Shown: one piece after another, positions 36,281 through 44,510 of the stretch | Position numbering within the stretch: the first letter of the stretch is position 1 | Layout: every line of letters begins with the position of its first letter | DNA from: Sulfurimonas sp. | GTDB taxonomy: Bacteria > Campylobacterota > Campylobacteria > Campylobacterales > Sulfurimonadaceae | Length of the DNA: 64,000 nt | Reading direction: 5' to 3' | NCBI RefSeq assembly: GCF_028714655.1 | Contig: NZ_JAQTLY010000004.1 | Location: forward strand, 1-64,000 | Program-made: the position numbers and the translations under genes | Notes under the pieces: model-generated | The model's database searches: none | Told to the model about the DNA's origin: nothing | Seen by the model: only the letters and a program-made list of their open reading frames with translations

Positions 36281-36404
36281 TTTAATAGAGTTCTTGCAGA
36301 ACTAGACCCTGAATCTAGTTCAGGGTGACGAAAACTCATAAATCTCGTCATTCCAAACTTGATTTGGAATCTAATTTTGAGGTTTTGCAAGAATTCTAAT
36401 AAAT
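36281..36404 (-). repeat. dispersed palindromic repeat, copy 3
   Basis: A compact copy with about 23-base terminal inverted repeats (TTTAATAGAGTTCTTGCAGA and, complementary, TTTTGCAAGAATTCTAATAAA), CCTGAATCTAGTTCAGG and CATTCCAAACTTGATTTGG. Its right end contains the stop codon of pcm, and its left part would encode a false N-terminus for amrS. Confidence 0.85.
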
Positions 36405-37007
36405 CAACGGAACAAATGAAAATCCATATCGTTCAACTCCATCAAGTTCGCCATTCTCTTTTTTTGTCATTTCATAGATTGAATTTCGTACCGGAATAAC
36501 GATTTTCCCGCCGATATTTAACTGTTTTGCCAACTTATGCGGAAACTCATCCGCCGCGGCTGAAACCAAAATACGATCAAACATCCCGCCTTTGATGCCG
36601 AGTTCATCTCCGGCTTCAATAATCTTAGCATTTTTAAACTTATATTTTTTAAGATTACCGCTTCCAAACTTTACAAGCTCACCTACCCTCTCGATTCCTA
36701 TAACAGAGCCGTTTTCTCCTGCAATATAAGCTAAAAGCGCCGTAGTCCATCCCGAACCGCTTCCTATATCCAAAATCTTTTGTCCCTCTTGCGGCGAGAG
36801 CATCTCCATCATCATAGCCACTGTTCTTGGTTGAGAGATTGTTTGACCCTGCCCGATGCCAAGAGGATGATCTTCATAAACATCTGAAGCATTTGGATTT
36901 GCCACAAAATCAACCCTGTCTACATTTCTAAAAGCTTCAATAATGTTGTTTGAATAAAGCGCACCGATACCTACAAGATAATCAACCATTTTATCATTTG
37001 AACTCAT
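36396..37007 (-). CDS. pcm: protein-L-isoaspartate O-methyltransferase
   Basis: The 203-residue protein has the PCMT signature: DRVDFVANP near the start, a substrate loop GIGQGQTISQPRTVAMMMEML, and the S-adenosylmethionine motif ILDIGSGSGWTTALLAY. It methylates isoaspartyl residues for repair of aged proteins. I chose the ATG at 37007, ten bases after GGAGG, rather than the GTG at 37028. Its final codon and stop lie inside the end of a dispersed repeat. It overlaps the tail region of ald by a few bases only at the ribosome site. Confidence 0.9.
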   Translation of the reverse strand: MSSNDKMVDYLVGIGALYSNNIIEAFRNVDRVDFVANPNASDVYEDHPLGIGQGQTISQPRTVAMMMEMLSPQEGQKILDIGSGSGWTTALLAYIAGENGSVIGIERVGELVKFGSGNLKKYKFKNAKIIEAGDELGIKGGMFDRILVSAAADEFPHKLAKQLNIGGKIVIPVRNSIYEMTKKENGELDGVERYGFSFVPLIY

Positions 37008-37009
37008 CG

Positions 37010-38125
37010 TTATATATCCTCCAAACACGATTCAATGCTTTTAAACTCTAAATTGTGAGCCTGTGCAACGGATAGGTTTGTCACGGCTCCATTGTAAACA
37101 TTTACTCCAAGAGCTAACGATGCGTCATTTTTAACGGCATTGAGAACTCCTTTATTTGCCAATTTTCTTGCATAAGAGATTGTAGCATTAGAGAGCGCAA
37201 CGGATGAAGTTTTTGGATATGCTCCGGGCATATTCGCAACGCAGTAGTGCAACACACCCTCTTGGATAAAGATGGGATTTGTATGCGTCGTCGGTTTTGA
37301 ACTCTCCGCCGATCCGCCTTGATCTATGGCGATATCGACAAAAACCGCTCCATCTCTCATCGCTTTTAACACCTCAAGAGTTATCAACTTCGGCGCCGAT
37401 GCCCCTCCGTGAATCAGCACCGTACTTACGACAATATCAAATTCGTTTATTATTTCTAAAATTATTTGAGAAGAGTAAAGCACTGTTTTTACATGCAGTA
37501 ACTTTTGCAGCTGTTCCAATTTCGGCATTGTACGGTTCATTACGGTTACATCCGCACCCATACCTGTTGCCATCTTTGCAGCGTTAAAACCTGCATTGCC
37601 CGCACCTATGATTAAAACTTTTGCAGGTTTGACCCCGTCTGCACCGCTTATTAAAACGCCCTCTCCGCCCTGATAGCGGCTAAGACAGTGTGCCGCGACT
37701 ATCGGTGCCATTTTGCCTGCTATCTCGCTCATGGGTTTTAAAAGCGGAAGTTCATTTGCTACGGCAACCGTTTCATAAGCGATTGCACAAACCTTTTTTT
37801 CTGCCAAAACAGAAGTTAGCTCTTTTAGGGGTGCGAGATGAAGATAACAAAACAGCGTATGTTTCTCGTTTAAAAAACCGTACTCCGACGGTTGCGGCTC
37901 TTTAACTTTTATTATTAAAGCAGCCCCGTCATAAATATCTTTGGCATCAGGTACTGCTCTTGCACCTACACTTATGTAGTCTGCATCGCTAAAACCGCTT
38001 CCGACTCCCGCCCCGCTTTGAACAAGCACTTCATGCCCCTCTTTGATAAGCAACGCAACATTTTGAGGCGTTACGCCGACACGAAACTCATCAACTTTTA
38101 CCTCTTTTGGAATCCCGATAATCAT
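37010..38125 (-). CDS. ald: alanine dehydrogenase
   Basis: The 371-residue enzyme has the family N-terminus IIGIPKEVKVDEFRVGVTP, a substrate Lys/His region (IIKVKEPQPSE, CYLHLAP) and the NAD motif VLIIGAGNAGFNAAKMA. It interconverts L-alanine and pyruvate plus ammonia. Compared with typical Ald the Rossmann glycine pattern is GxGNAG (usual GxGxxG retained). It is followed by pcm after two bases and preceded by a small J-domain gene. Confidence 0.92.
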   Translation of the reverse strand: MIIGIPKEVKVDEFRVGVTPQNVALLIKEGHEVLVQSGAGVGSGFSDADYISVGARAVPDAKDIYDGAALIIKVKEPQPSEYGFLNEKHTLFCYLHLAPLKELTSVLAEKKVCAIAYETVAVANELPLLKPMSEIAGKMAPIVAAHCLSRYQGGEGVLISGADGVKPAKVLIIGAGNAGFNAAKMATGMGADVTVMNRTMPKLEQLQKLLHVKTVLYSSQIILEIINEFDIVVSTVLIHGGASAPKLITLEVLKAMRDGAVFVDIAIDQGGSAESSKPTTHTNPIFIQEGVLHYCVANMPGAYPKTSSVALSNATISYARKLANKGVLNAVKNDASLALGVNVYNGAVTNLSVAQAHNLEFKSIESCLEDI

Positions 38126-38135
38126 ACTTTACTCC

Positions 38136-38408
38136 TTAAAAATCATAGAACCAATCTTTTGACTCTTTTAAAAACGGTCTTTGCTCATAGAACTCATCTT
38201 TATCGAGTTTAAATCTGAAATTTTGCATATATTCGCTTACAAGTTTATACGCCTCGTTTATCTCTTTAAATTTCTGGGCATCGCCGTCAGGCATATCGGG
38301 ATGATAAATTTTTGACAGTTTCAGATACTTCTCTTTTAATCCTGCGTGCGTAAGTCGCGAAGCTATATTTAAAATTTCAAGAGCTTTTTCAAATTTTTCG
38401 TAATTCAT
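38136..38408 (-). CDS. small J-domain protein
   Basis: The 90-residue product is almost only a J domain. The helix II/III loop HPD is present in KLSKIYHPDMPDGDAQKFKEINEAY. No zinc-finger or substrate-binding domain follows, only about 30 charged residues. It should stimulate an Hsp70 ATPase for a special client. The start overlaps the end of the phosphodiesterase gene by four bases. Confidence 0.85.
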   Translation of the reverse strand: MNYEKFEKALEILNIASRLTHAGLKEKYLKLSKIYHPDMPDGDAQKFKEINEAYKLVSEYMQNFRFKLDKDEFYEQRPFLKESKDWFYDF

Positions 38409-39193
38409 AAACTATCCACTTTTAAATTTTTATTTAAACTATCGCTAAATATGCAGTTCACGCCCATGCTAAAAAGCTCTTTTGCCCGCGCAGAATCATT
38501 AACCGTATATACACTTACAAAAAATCCCGCTTCTCTTAACATCTCTACAGTCTGCTTGTCAACCGACTCGTTATTAAGATTGTATCCGTTTACTTTAAGC
38601 TCTCTTAGATACTCAAGCAGGCTATCCGAATGTTTGCCCTCAACCAAAGCTGCTGTTAAAATATTGGGCACTTTTTCCTTAATGATCTTTAGATATTCGT
38701 GTCTAAACGACGAGAGCAAAATAGACTCGCTTGCATCACTCTTTTTTATCTCTTTAACAACTGTATCGACTACCTCTTCATCGCTAAAAACAGCACTTAT
38801 ATCTTTAATCTCTATATTTAAAAGCAGACTCTTCTCTTTTATAAACTCTAATGCATCACAAAGAGTAAGCAGCGGCTCTTTATGATTTTCATCTTTATAA
38901 AACCAACTTCCGTAATCAAGTTCTCTAAGCTCATCAATCGTAAAATCGCAAACTCTATACGGCTTTTTAGATACGAAAGAGTCGATTTTGGCAACATTTG
39001 TCGTTCTCTGCAATGTATCATCATGCATAACAACGGCAACGCCATCACGGCTAAACTGCACATCTATCTCGATAAAATCACATCTGCCCACACTCTTTTT
39101 TAAAGCTATAAGCGTATTTTCAGGCGCGAGACAACGAGCACCCCTATGAGCTGCGATAAGACCGATATGATTTAAAAGTTCCAAAAATTTCAT
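38405..39193 (-). CDS. ugpQ: glycerophosphodiester phosphodiesterase
   Basis: The 262-residue GDPD barrel has AHRGARCLAPENT (catalytic His and Glu), FIEIDVQFSRDGVAVVMHDDTLQRTT (metal ligands and second His) and a C-terminal VNCIFSDSL. There is no signal peptide, so it is cytoplasmic like UgpQ. It cleaves glycerophosphodiesters to glycerol-3-phosphate, feeding phospholipid synthesis; an acyltransferase and pgsA lie nearby. Confidence 0.92.
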   Translation of the reverse strand: MKFLELLNHIGLIAAHRGARCLAPENTLIALKKSVGRCDFIEIDVQFSRDGVAVVMHDDTLQRTTNVAKIDSFVSKKPYRVCDFTIDELRELDYGSWFYKDENHKEPLLTLCDALEFIKEKSLLLNIEIKDISAVFSDEEVVDTVVKEIKKSDASESILLSSFRHEYLKIIKEKVPNILTAALVEGKHSDSLLEYLRELKVNGYNLNNESVDKQTVEMLREAGFFVSVYTVNDSARAKELFSMGVNCIFSDSLNKNLKVDSL

Positions 39194-39263
39194 ATACTAT
39201 TCTAGCATTTATTTCAGTAAACTTTTGTGGTAAAATTGATACGACAGTATCAAAGAGGTGTCA

Positions 39264-40535
39264 ATGCAAAAAGATAAAAGAACTATCTACTCTTGGGCGC
39301 TTTACGATTGGGCAAATTCAGCTTATGCGACTACCGTTATGGCAGGATTTTTTCCCGTCTTTTTCAAATCTTACTACAGTACGGATATCGAAGCAACTCT
39401 AAGCACTGCACATCTAGGTTTTGCAAACTCTATTTCAAGTTTTATTATCGTTCTTATTGCTCCGCTCTTGGGCGCTATGGCAGATAGCAGTTCACTCAAA
39501 AAAAGATTTCTTTTCTTGTTTGCTTATCTTGGCATATTGATGAGTGCGGCTTTAGCGCTTGTCTCTCAGGGAGATTGGCAATTGGCGGCTTTTATATACA
39601 TACTCGGCAATATCGGCTTTATGGGTGCAGACACATTTTACGACGCTCTGCTTCCCTCGATATCAAGCGATAAAAATGTTGATTATATCTCGGGGCTTGG
39701 TTTTGCGTTTGGTTATCTGGGCGGAGGAATACTCTTTGCCTTAAATGTAGCAATGGTGCAAAATTTTTCACTATTTGGTCTTGAAAGCGAGGCAGAGGCT
39801 ATCAAACTATCTTTTATCAGCGTAGCTATCTGGTGGGCAGTTTTCTCGCTTCCGCTCTTTTGGTTTGTCAAAGAAAAAAAAACAAAAAACAGAGTGACCT
39901 CATCGCTTATAAAAGATGGTTATCTTAGGTTGAAAAACACCTTTAGCAAGATAAAAGAGTTAAAAGGGGTGCTTCTGTTTTTAGCGGCTTACTGGCTATA
40001 CATCGACGGGGTTGATACGATTATACGAATGGCGGTTGATTATGGGATGGCTCTTGGGTTTGACTCTAAAAATCTGATTTTTGCCCTGCTTATAGTTCAG
40101 TTTGTAGGCTTCCCCGCAACGCTTCTCTTTGCCAAACTAGCACAGTCATGGGATACGAAAAAGACGATTTTTCTAGCCATCGGCATATATCTTTTTATCA
40201 CTCTTTGGGCGGCGGTAATGCACGAAGTATATGAGTTTTACATACTCGCTGTTATGATTGCGCTTGTTCAAGGCGGTATTCAGGCACTTAGCCGCTCATA
40301 CTACTCAAGAATGATTCCAAAAGAACGCACTGCGGAGTTTTTTGGTTTTTACAACTTTTTGGGTAAATTTGCGGCTATTTTAGGACCTCTTTTGGTAGCT
40401 CTGGTCGCACTCTTTACTCAAAACTCCCGTGCTTCGATTGCTTCTGTTGCTATTTTGTTTATATTAGGAGCAATTTTGCTCTATTTTGTGGATGAAAAAA
40501 AGACGGCAAAAGATGTTCAAAACGCTCTAAAGTAA
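39264..40535 (+). CDS. UMF1-family MFS permease
   Basis: The product is about 423 residues with 12 membrane segments. The UMF1 (Atg22-like) signature WALYDWANSAYATTVMAGFFPVFF lies at the N-terminus, with GFMGADTFYDALLP and YLGGGI further on. The substrate is unknown; fungal Atg22 relatives export amino acids. I chose the ATG at 39264, six to seven bases after AGAGG, over the GTG at 39258. The 3' end overlaps the convergent acyltransferase by nine bases. Confidence 0.85.
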   Translation: MQKDKRTIYSWALYDWANSAYATTVMAGFFPVFFKSYYSTDIEATLSTAHLGFANSISSFIIVLIAPLLGAMADSSSLKKRFLFLFAYLGILMSAALALVSQGDWQLAAFIYILGNIGFMGADTFYDALLPSISSDKNVDYISGLGFAFGYLGGGILFALNVAMVQNFSLFGLESEAEAIKLSFISVAIWWAVFSLPLFWFVKEKKTKNRVTSSLIKDGYLRLKNTFSKIKELKGVLLFLAAYWLYIDGVDTIIRMAVDYGMALGFDSKNLIFALLIVQFVGFPATLLFAKLAQSWDTKKTIFLAIGIYLFITLWAAVMHEVYEFYILAVMIALVQGGIQALSRSYYSRMIPKERTAEFFGFYNFLGKFAAILGPLLVALVALFTQNSRASIASVAILFILGAILLYFVDEKKTAKDVQNALK

Positions 40536-41768
40536 GATTTGATTTCTCTTTAGCTCACTCTCTATCGCTTTTTTTGTCATTTGAGTTATTTCATCGACGC
40601 TAAGTCCATCGGGAGCTATCGGGCTTAGAAATGTAACTCTTATTTTTCTTGGTCGCGGAACTATTTTACCTGCTTGGAGTGCCTCAAAACTGCCGTCAAT
40701 CACGACGGGAACAACAGGAACATTAAAAGTTTTTGAGAGCATTGCAAAAAACGGTCTGAATTCTAAAAGCTTTCTATCTCTGGTTCTGGCACCCTCGGGA
40801 AAAATAACAAGATTATTTCCCTCTCTCAGCGGCAATGCGCAATACTGCATCGTATGTTTTAGGTTGTCGTTTGCATCTATCAAAATAGTCTGACCATGCT
40901 TTGATATCGGTGCCAAAAGCGTGGTACCAAACACCTGCTTATATGCCAAAAAGAAACTCTTTTTTAAAATCTTATACGGCAGTATCGACTCTATCAAAAA
41001 ACCGTCAAGCATACTTTGATGAGACGGTGCTATTATGCACGGATACGACGGAATATTCTCATACCCCACAACTTCAAGGCGAAAATAGAGCCGAAAAAGC
41101 GGAAACAAAACAGTTTTATAGATAGACATTACAATCGGCGAATAGATTAGTTTTTCATCGATAGACTCTTGCAATATCTCTGCCCAATTCGGCATAGCAG
41201 GAGTGACTTTTACCCTAGCGTTTTTTATATACTCATAGAGTAATTTTACGCTCATTATATTTGAAAATGTTGCTTCATCAATTTTAACCCCGAAACTCTG
41301 TTCTATAAAAACAAAAAGTTCGACATAGTTAAGCGAATCCAAATCAAGGTCAAGTTCTAAATGTGAAGAGGGGGAAATTTTACTCTTTGTCAGAGTCGAT
41401 AGATACTCTTTTAAAGTGCCGTAAACTTCATCATCAGGTTCATTTTCTCTAATAAAATCACTCTCTTTATCTGATGAAACAAGCTCTTTTAATGCCTCTA
41501 AATCAACATCGCCCAATGCTGTTTTTGGCAAAGGAGCAGTTAAAATTTTATAACCTTTTATCTTCAAAGACTCCTCGGCTTGCATATTGTAAAGCTCGAT
41601 GGCATACCATCTGATTTCCTCTTCTATATTGATTATTTTTGCCTCTTTTAGGGCATTAAAATCAGGATAGACAATAGCAAACAAAGAGTCGTTATGAATG
41701 ATTAGCGCAACCTCTTTGATGAATAAAGTATATGACGATAACTTCTCTTCTATTTTATGTAAATCCAT
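40527..41768 (-). CDS. acyl carrier plus 1-acylglycerol-3-phosphate acyltransferase-like protein
   Basis: Three parts are visible in about 413 residues. The N-terminal 100 look like the C-terminal subdomain of an AMP-forming acyl ligase (FAIVYPDFNALKEAKIINIEEEIRWYAIE, LPKTALGDV). Then comes an acyl-carrier domain with the phosphopantetheine serine in DLDSLNYVEL. Last is a PlsC-type acyltransferase with HQSMLD (HX4D) and FPEGARTRD. The large ligase domain itself is missing, so the protein cannot activate fatty acids alone. The start ATG at 41768 is chosen; the ORF's longer version begins inside a dispersed repeat. It likely acylates a lysophospholipid. Confidence 0.82.
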   Translation of the reverse strand: MDLHKIEEKLSSYTLFIKEVALIIHNDSLFAIVYPDFNALKEAKIINIEEEIRWYAIELYNMQAEESLKIKGYKILTAPLPKTALGDVDLEALKELVSSDKESDFIRENEPDDEVYGTLKEYLSTLTKSKISPSSHLELDLDLDSLNYVELFVFIEQSFGVKIDEATFSNIMSVKLLYEYIKNARVKVTPAMPNWAEILQESIDEKLIYSPIVMSIYKTVLFPLFRLYFRLEVVGYENIPSYPCIIAPSHQSMLDGFLIESILPYKILKKSFFLAYKQVFGTTLLAPISKHGQTILIDANDNLKHTMQYCALPLREGNNLVIFPEGARTRDRKLLEFRPFFAMLSKTFNVPVVPVVIDGSFEALQAGKIVPRPRKIRVTFLSPIAPDGLSVDEITQMTKKAIESELKRNQILL

Positions 41769-41789
41769 TTTATCTCTTGACTTTAAAAA

Positions 41790-41957
41790 CTTTAATAGGC
41801 TTTGCAAACCAAAGATTCTGAATCAAGTTCAGGATGACAGAAACTCAAGAATCTCGTTATTCCAAACTTGGTTCTAAATCAAGTTCAGGATGACAAAAAG
41901 TCGAAAATCTCGTCATTCCAAACTCGATTTGGAATCTAATTTTTTAGTTATGAAAGA
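41790..41957 (+). repeat. dispersed palindromic repeat, copy 4
   Basis: An internally duplicated copy: two CAAGTTCAGGATGACA modules and two CATTCCAAACT modules, closing with GGAATCTAATTTTTTAGTTATGAAAG. The left end TTAATAGGCTTTGCAAACC resembles copies 2 and 3, and the right end resembles copy 6, so it is a hybrid of two end types. Confidence 0.8.
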
Positions 41958-42061
41958 TGTTTATTGTATTTTTCGATTTATGGTATCCAAGATATAAATA
42001 TAATGTCAAGCCCCTTTTAAGAGCCAAAAGGTTAAAATACGCGAAAAAAACAAGGCTGTTT

Positions 42062-42616
42062 TTGTTAAATCTTCCCAATATCTTAGCGTTTTCGCGTATT
42101 CTTTTAGCTCCGATTATGTTTTGGATAATCTTAAATCCTGATTTTTTTACGGACTCGGGTTACCATATAACTTGGAACTACTATGCAGCTTCGCTTCTCT
42201 TTGTTTTAGCGAGTGTTACGGACTTTTTTGACGGCTACATAGCAAGAGAGTGGAACCAGATGACAATGCTTGGCTCCATTATAGACCCATTGGCTGACAA
42301 GATGCTGACAATCGCCGCATTTTTAGGACTCATGATGGTTGGAGAAGCGAGTGCATGGGCAATATATATCATCATTATTCGCGAACTCTTTATCACGGGT
42401 ATTCGTACAGTAGCAGTTAGCGAGGGTTTAGACATAAAAGCTTCATTTGCAGGAAAAGTAAAAACAGTGGTTCAGATGATTGCAATCGGATTTTTGCTTA
42501 TGCACTGGCCGCTTGGAAGCGCGCTTTTATGGTTTGCAGTTATTCTTACTCTCTACTCCGGTTTTGAGTATCTTTACGGCTTTAGAGCTGCAATTTTAAA
42601 AGGTAACAATCAATGA
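42062..42616 (+). CDS. pgsA: CDP-diacylglycerol-glycerol-3-phosphate phosphatidyltransferase
   Basis: The 184-residue form (TTG start at 42062, with CAAGG about seven bases upstream) matches the usual PgsA length and its NLPNILAFSRILLAP beginning. The CDP-alcohol phosphotransferase motif is complete: DFFDGYIAREWNQMTMLGSI followed by IDPLAD. It makes phosphatidylglycerolphosphate in the inner membrane. The frame is open further to an ATG at 41957, but those 35 residues are basic, unlike the family, and include repeat-derived bases. It is coupled to rseP by a four-base overlap. Confidence 0.88.
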   Translation: MLNLPNILAFSRILLAPIMFWIILNPDFFTDSGYHITWNYYAASLLFVLASVTDFFDGYIAREWNQMTMLGSIIDPLADKMLTIAAFLGLMMVGEASAWAIYIIIIRELFITGIRTVAVSEGLDIKASFAGKVKTVVQMIAIGFLLMHWPLGSALLWFAVILTLYSGFEYLYGFRAAILKGNNQ

Positions 42617-43665
42617 GTTTTTTAGTATCTTTAGCAGTACTGTCGGCACTTATATTTTTTCATGAACTGGGACACTATCTGGCAGCTCGCAAAATGGGCG
42701 TAAAGGTAGAAATCTTTAGCATCGGATTCGGAAGAAAAATCGCCTCGTTTTACAGATGGGGGAATGAGTGGAGGCTCGCTCTTATACCGCTTGGCGGCTA
42801 TGTGAAAATGAAAGGTCAAGACGACAGCGACCCGACAAAAAAAAGTTATGATGAAGACAGCTACAATGTAAAGTCGCCCGCACAAAAGATTTTTATACTT
42901 TTTGCCGGACCTCTTGCAAACTTCGTTTTGGCATTTTTTCTCTATTTTGCGATTGCCCTTGGCGGACCGAGCGTACTATCTCCCGTTATCGGCAAAATAG
43001 TAAAAGATTCTCCCGCTTTTGTAGCAGGCTTGGAAACAAACGACACAATCCGCTCTATCAACGCCATTGAGATAAAAACATGGGAAGAGATGGCAAAACT
43101 CATTGAAGCATCGGACGGCTCGCTGAGTTTCGAAGTAGAGAGAGCAGGATTTATACAACATATAGTATTAACTCCAAAAATCACCCAAACGACAAATATG
43201 TTCAATGAAGTCATTGAAAAAAAGATGATTGGAATAGCAAGTGCAGGAGTAACGCACAAACTTGAACTAGGAGTTAGCGAAACTCTCTCTTATGCAACAA
43301 ATCAAACAATTTTTGCCTCTACTATGATATTTACTGGACTTAAAAAACTCATTGTCGGAGAAGTTCCCGCCAACGAACTCGGCGGAGTTATATCTATCGT
43401 CAAACTAACCTCCGATGCAAGTGAAGCAGGATGGATGAGCGTGTTCTTTTTTGCGGCTCTCATCTCCGTAAATCTAGGTGTTTTAAACCTGCTCCCTATC
43501 CCCGCACTCGACGGCGGACATATAATGTTTAACCTTTATGAACTGATTTTTAAAAAAGAAGTAAACGAGGAGATTATGGTAAAATTAACCATAGCAGGCT
43601 GGGTGATACTTTTTTCACTTATGGGACTTGGACTTTATAACGATATTAACAGACTTATAGGATAA
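42613..43665 (+). CDS. rseP: site-2 zinc metalloprotease RseP
   Basis: The 350-residue membrane protease has HELGH in the first membrane segment, the second-ligand motif NLLPIPALDGGH near 295 and one PDZ domain between (about 120-200) instead of the two in E. coli RseP. It cleaves membrane-spanning segments of regulators or signal peptides. It is cotranslated with pgsA and followed after four bases by yggS. Confidence 0.93.
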   Translation: MSFLVSLAVLSALIFFHELGHYLAARKMGVKVEIFSIGFGRKIASFYRWGNEWRLALIPLGGYVKMKGQDDSDPTKKSYDEDSYNVKSPAQKIFILFAGPLANFVLAFFLYFAIALGGPSVLSPVIGKIVKDSPAFVAGLETNDTIRSINAIEIKTWEEMAKLIEASDGSLSFEVERAGFIQHIVLTPKITQTTNMFNEVIEKKMIGIASAGVTHKLELGVSETLSYATNQTIFASTMIFTGLKKLIVGEVPANELGGVISIVKLTSDASEAGWMSVFFFAALISVNLGVLNLLPIPALDGGHIMFNLYELIFKKEVNEEIMVKLTIAGWVILFSLMGLGLYNDINRLIG

Positions 43666-43669
43666 AAAA

Positions 43670-44344
43670 ATGAACAAAGAAGAGTATAAATTATATATTG
43701 ACGATGTTATAAGAAGAGTTGAGTTTGCAAGAGTGCGGTTTGATGAGAAACATATAGTTAAAATAGTAGCTATCAGCAAATATTCTACGGCAGAGGAGAT
43801 AAAAGCGCTTTATGAGATAGGTCAAAGAGCTTTTGGGGAAAACAAGGTTCAAGATTTAAAAACAAAAAGCAGCACCCTTGAAGAGTTGCCGCTTGAGTGG
43901 CATTTTGTGGGAAACCTGCAAAAAAACAAAATCAACAACTTACTAGATATCAACCCTGCTCTTTTTCATGCGTTGGACTCTTTGGAGTTGGCACATGAGT
44001 TGCAAAAAAAACTAGAGGCCAGAGATATGACGCTCGAAGCGCTGCTTCAAATAAACTCCGCAAAAGAGGAGTCAAAACACGGCGTTATGCCGGAAGTTGC
44101 AGTTGATGTTTACAAACAAATACTGCAAGAGTGCCCAAACATCCATTTAAAAGGTGTTATGAGTATCGGCGCGCATACCGACGATGAAACTGTTATCAGA
44201 AAAAGTTTTGAGACAACCTACGCTATCTACAAACAGCTAGAGGGTGCGACAATCTGTTCTATGGGAATGAGCGGGGATTTTGAACTCGCCATCGAGTGCG
44301 GGTCAAATATGGTAAGACTCGGCTCTGTTATGTTTAACAAGTAA
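43670..44344 (+). CDS. yggS: YggS-type pyridoxal phosphate-binding protein
   Basis: The 224-residue TIM-barrel PLP protein carries the PLP lysine in VAISKYSTAEEI (about residue 36) and the family stretch FGENKVQDLKTK, WHFVGNLQKNK, MGMSGDFELAIECGSNMVRLG. It controls cellular vitamin B6 balance and has no known catalytic reaction. It is the last gene of pgsA-rseP-yggS and is followed by a strong hairpin terminator. Confidence 0.94.
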   Translation: MNKEEYKLYIDDVIRRVEFARVRFDEKHIVKIVAISKYSTAEEIKALYEIGQRAFGENKVQDLKTKSSTLEELPLEWHFVGNLQKNKINNLLDINPALFHALDSLELAHELQKKLEARDMTLEALLQINSAKEESKHGVMPEVAVDVYKQILQECPNIHLKGVMSIGAHTDDETVIRKSFETTYAIYKQLEGATICSMGMSGDFELAIECGSNMVRLGSVMFNK

Positions 44345-44358
44345 CTCTAAACTCTATT

Positions 44359-44409
44359 AAAAACTGACCTTACGACTTTTGTCAAAAATAGCGTAAAGTG
44401 TCAGTTTTT
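44359..44409. terminator. bidirectional terminator after yggS
   Basis: AAAAACTGAC (44359-44368) pairs with GTCAGTTTTT (44400-44409), with a smaller GAC...GTC hairpin inside. It has A's on one side and T's on the other, so it can act for yggS and for the convergent carbonic anhydrase transcript. Confidence 0.75.
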
Positions 44410-44413
44410 CTCC

Positions 44414-44510
44414 CATATCCGAAAGATATGTGTAGCTTTAGGGGGTTGAAAGGGATATTTGTCCCTGCCACTGAAACGGACTAGTTCGTTTCAGTGCGTA
44501 ACATCAGTTA
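44414..44510 (-). repeat. three-hairpin structured element, copy A
   Basis: The order on the plus strand is stem 1 CATATC/GATATG (44414-44430), the constant GTGTAGCTT, a G-rich linker GGGGGTTG, stem 2 GGGA/TCCC, the constant CTGC, stem 3 CACTGAAACG/CGTTTCAGTG (44469-44496), and TAACATCAGTTA. The final TTA is the stop codon of the carbonic anhydrase gene. Compared with copy B at 61074-61171, stems 1 and 3 differ in sequence but still pair. Confidence 0.75.

Noticed and set aside
36259-36390. 44-residue N-terminal extension of AmrS
   Set aside because: It is a translation of the dispersed repeat (contains HPELDSGSS-like sequence) and has no ribosome site; the ATG at 36258 has one.
41957-42061. 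35-residue extension of PgsA
   Set aside because: The family begins near NLPNILAFSRIL. The extension is basic, starts at the repeat edge, and a TTG with a ribosome site gives the usual length.
44414-44510. attC recombination site of an integron
   Set aside because: The element follows a gene's stop codon as attC sites do, but it lacks the attC core sites of the form RYYYAAC and GTTRRRY in the needed positions, and no integron integrase is in the window.
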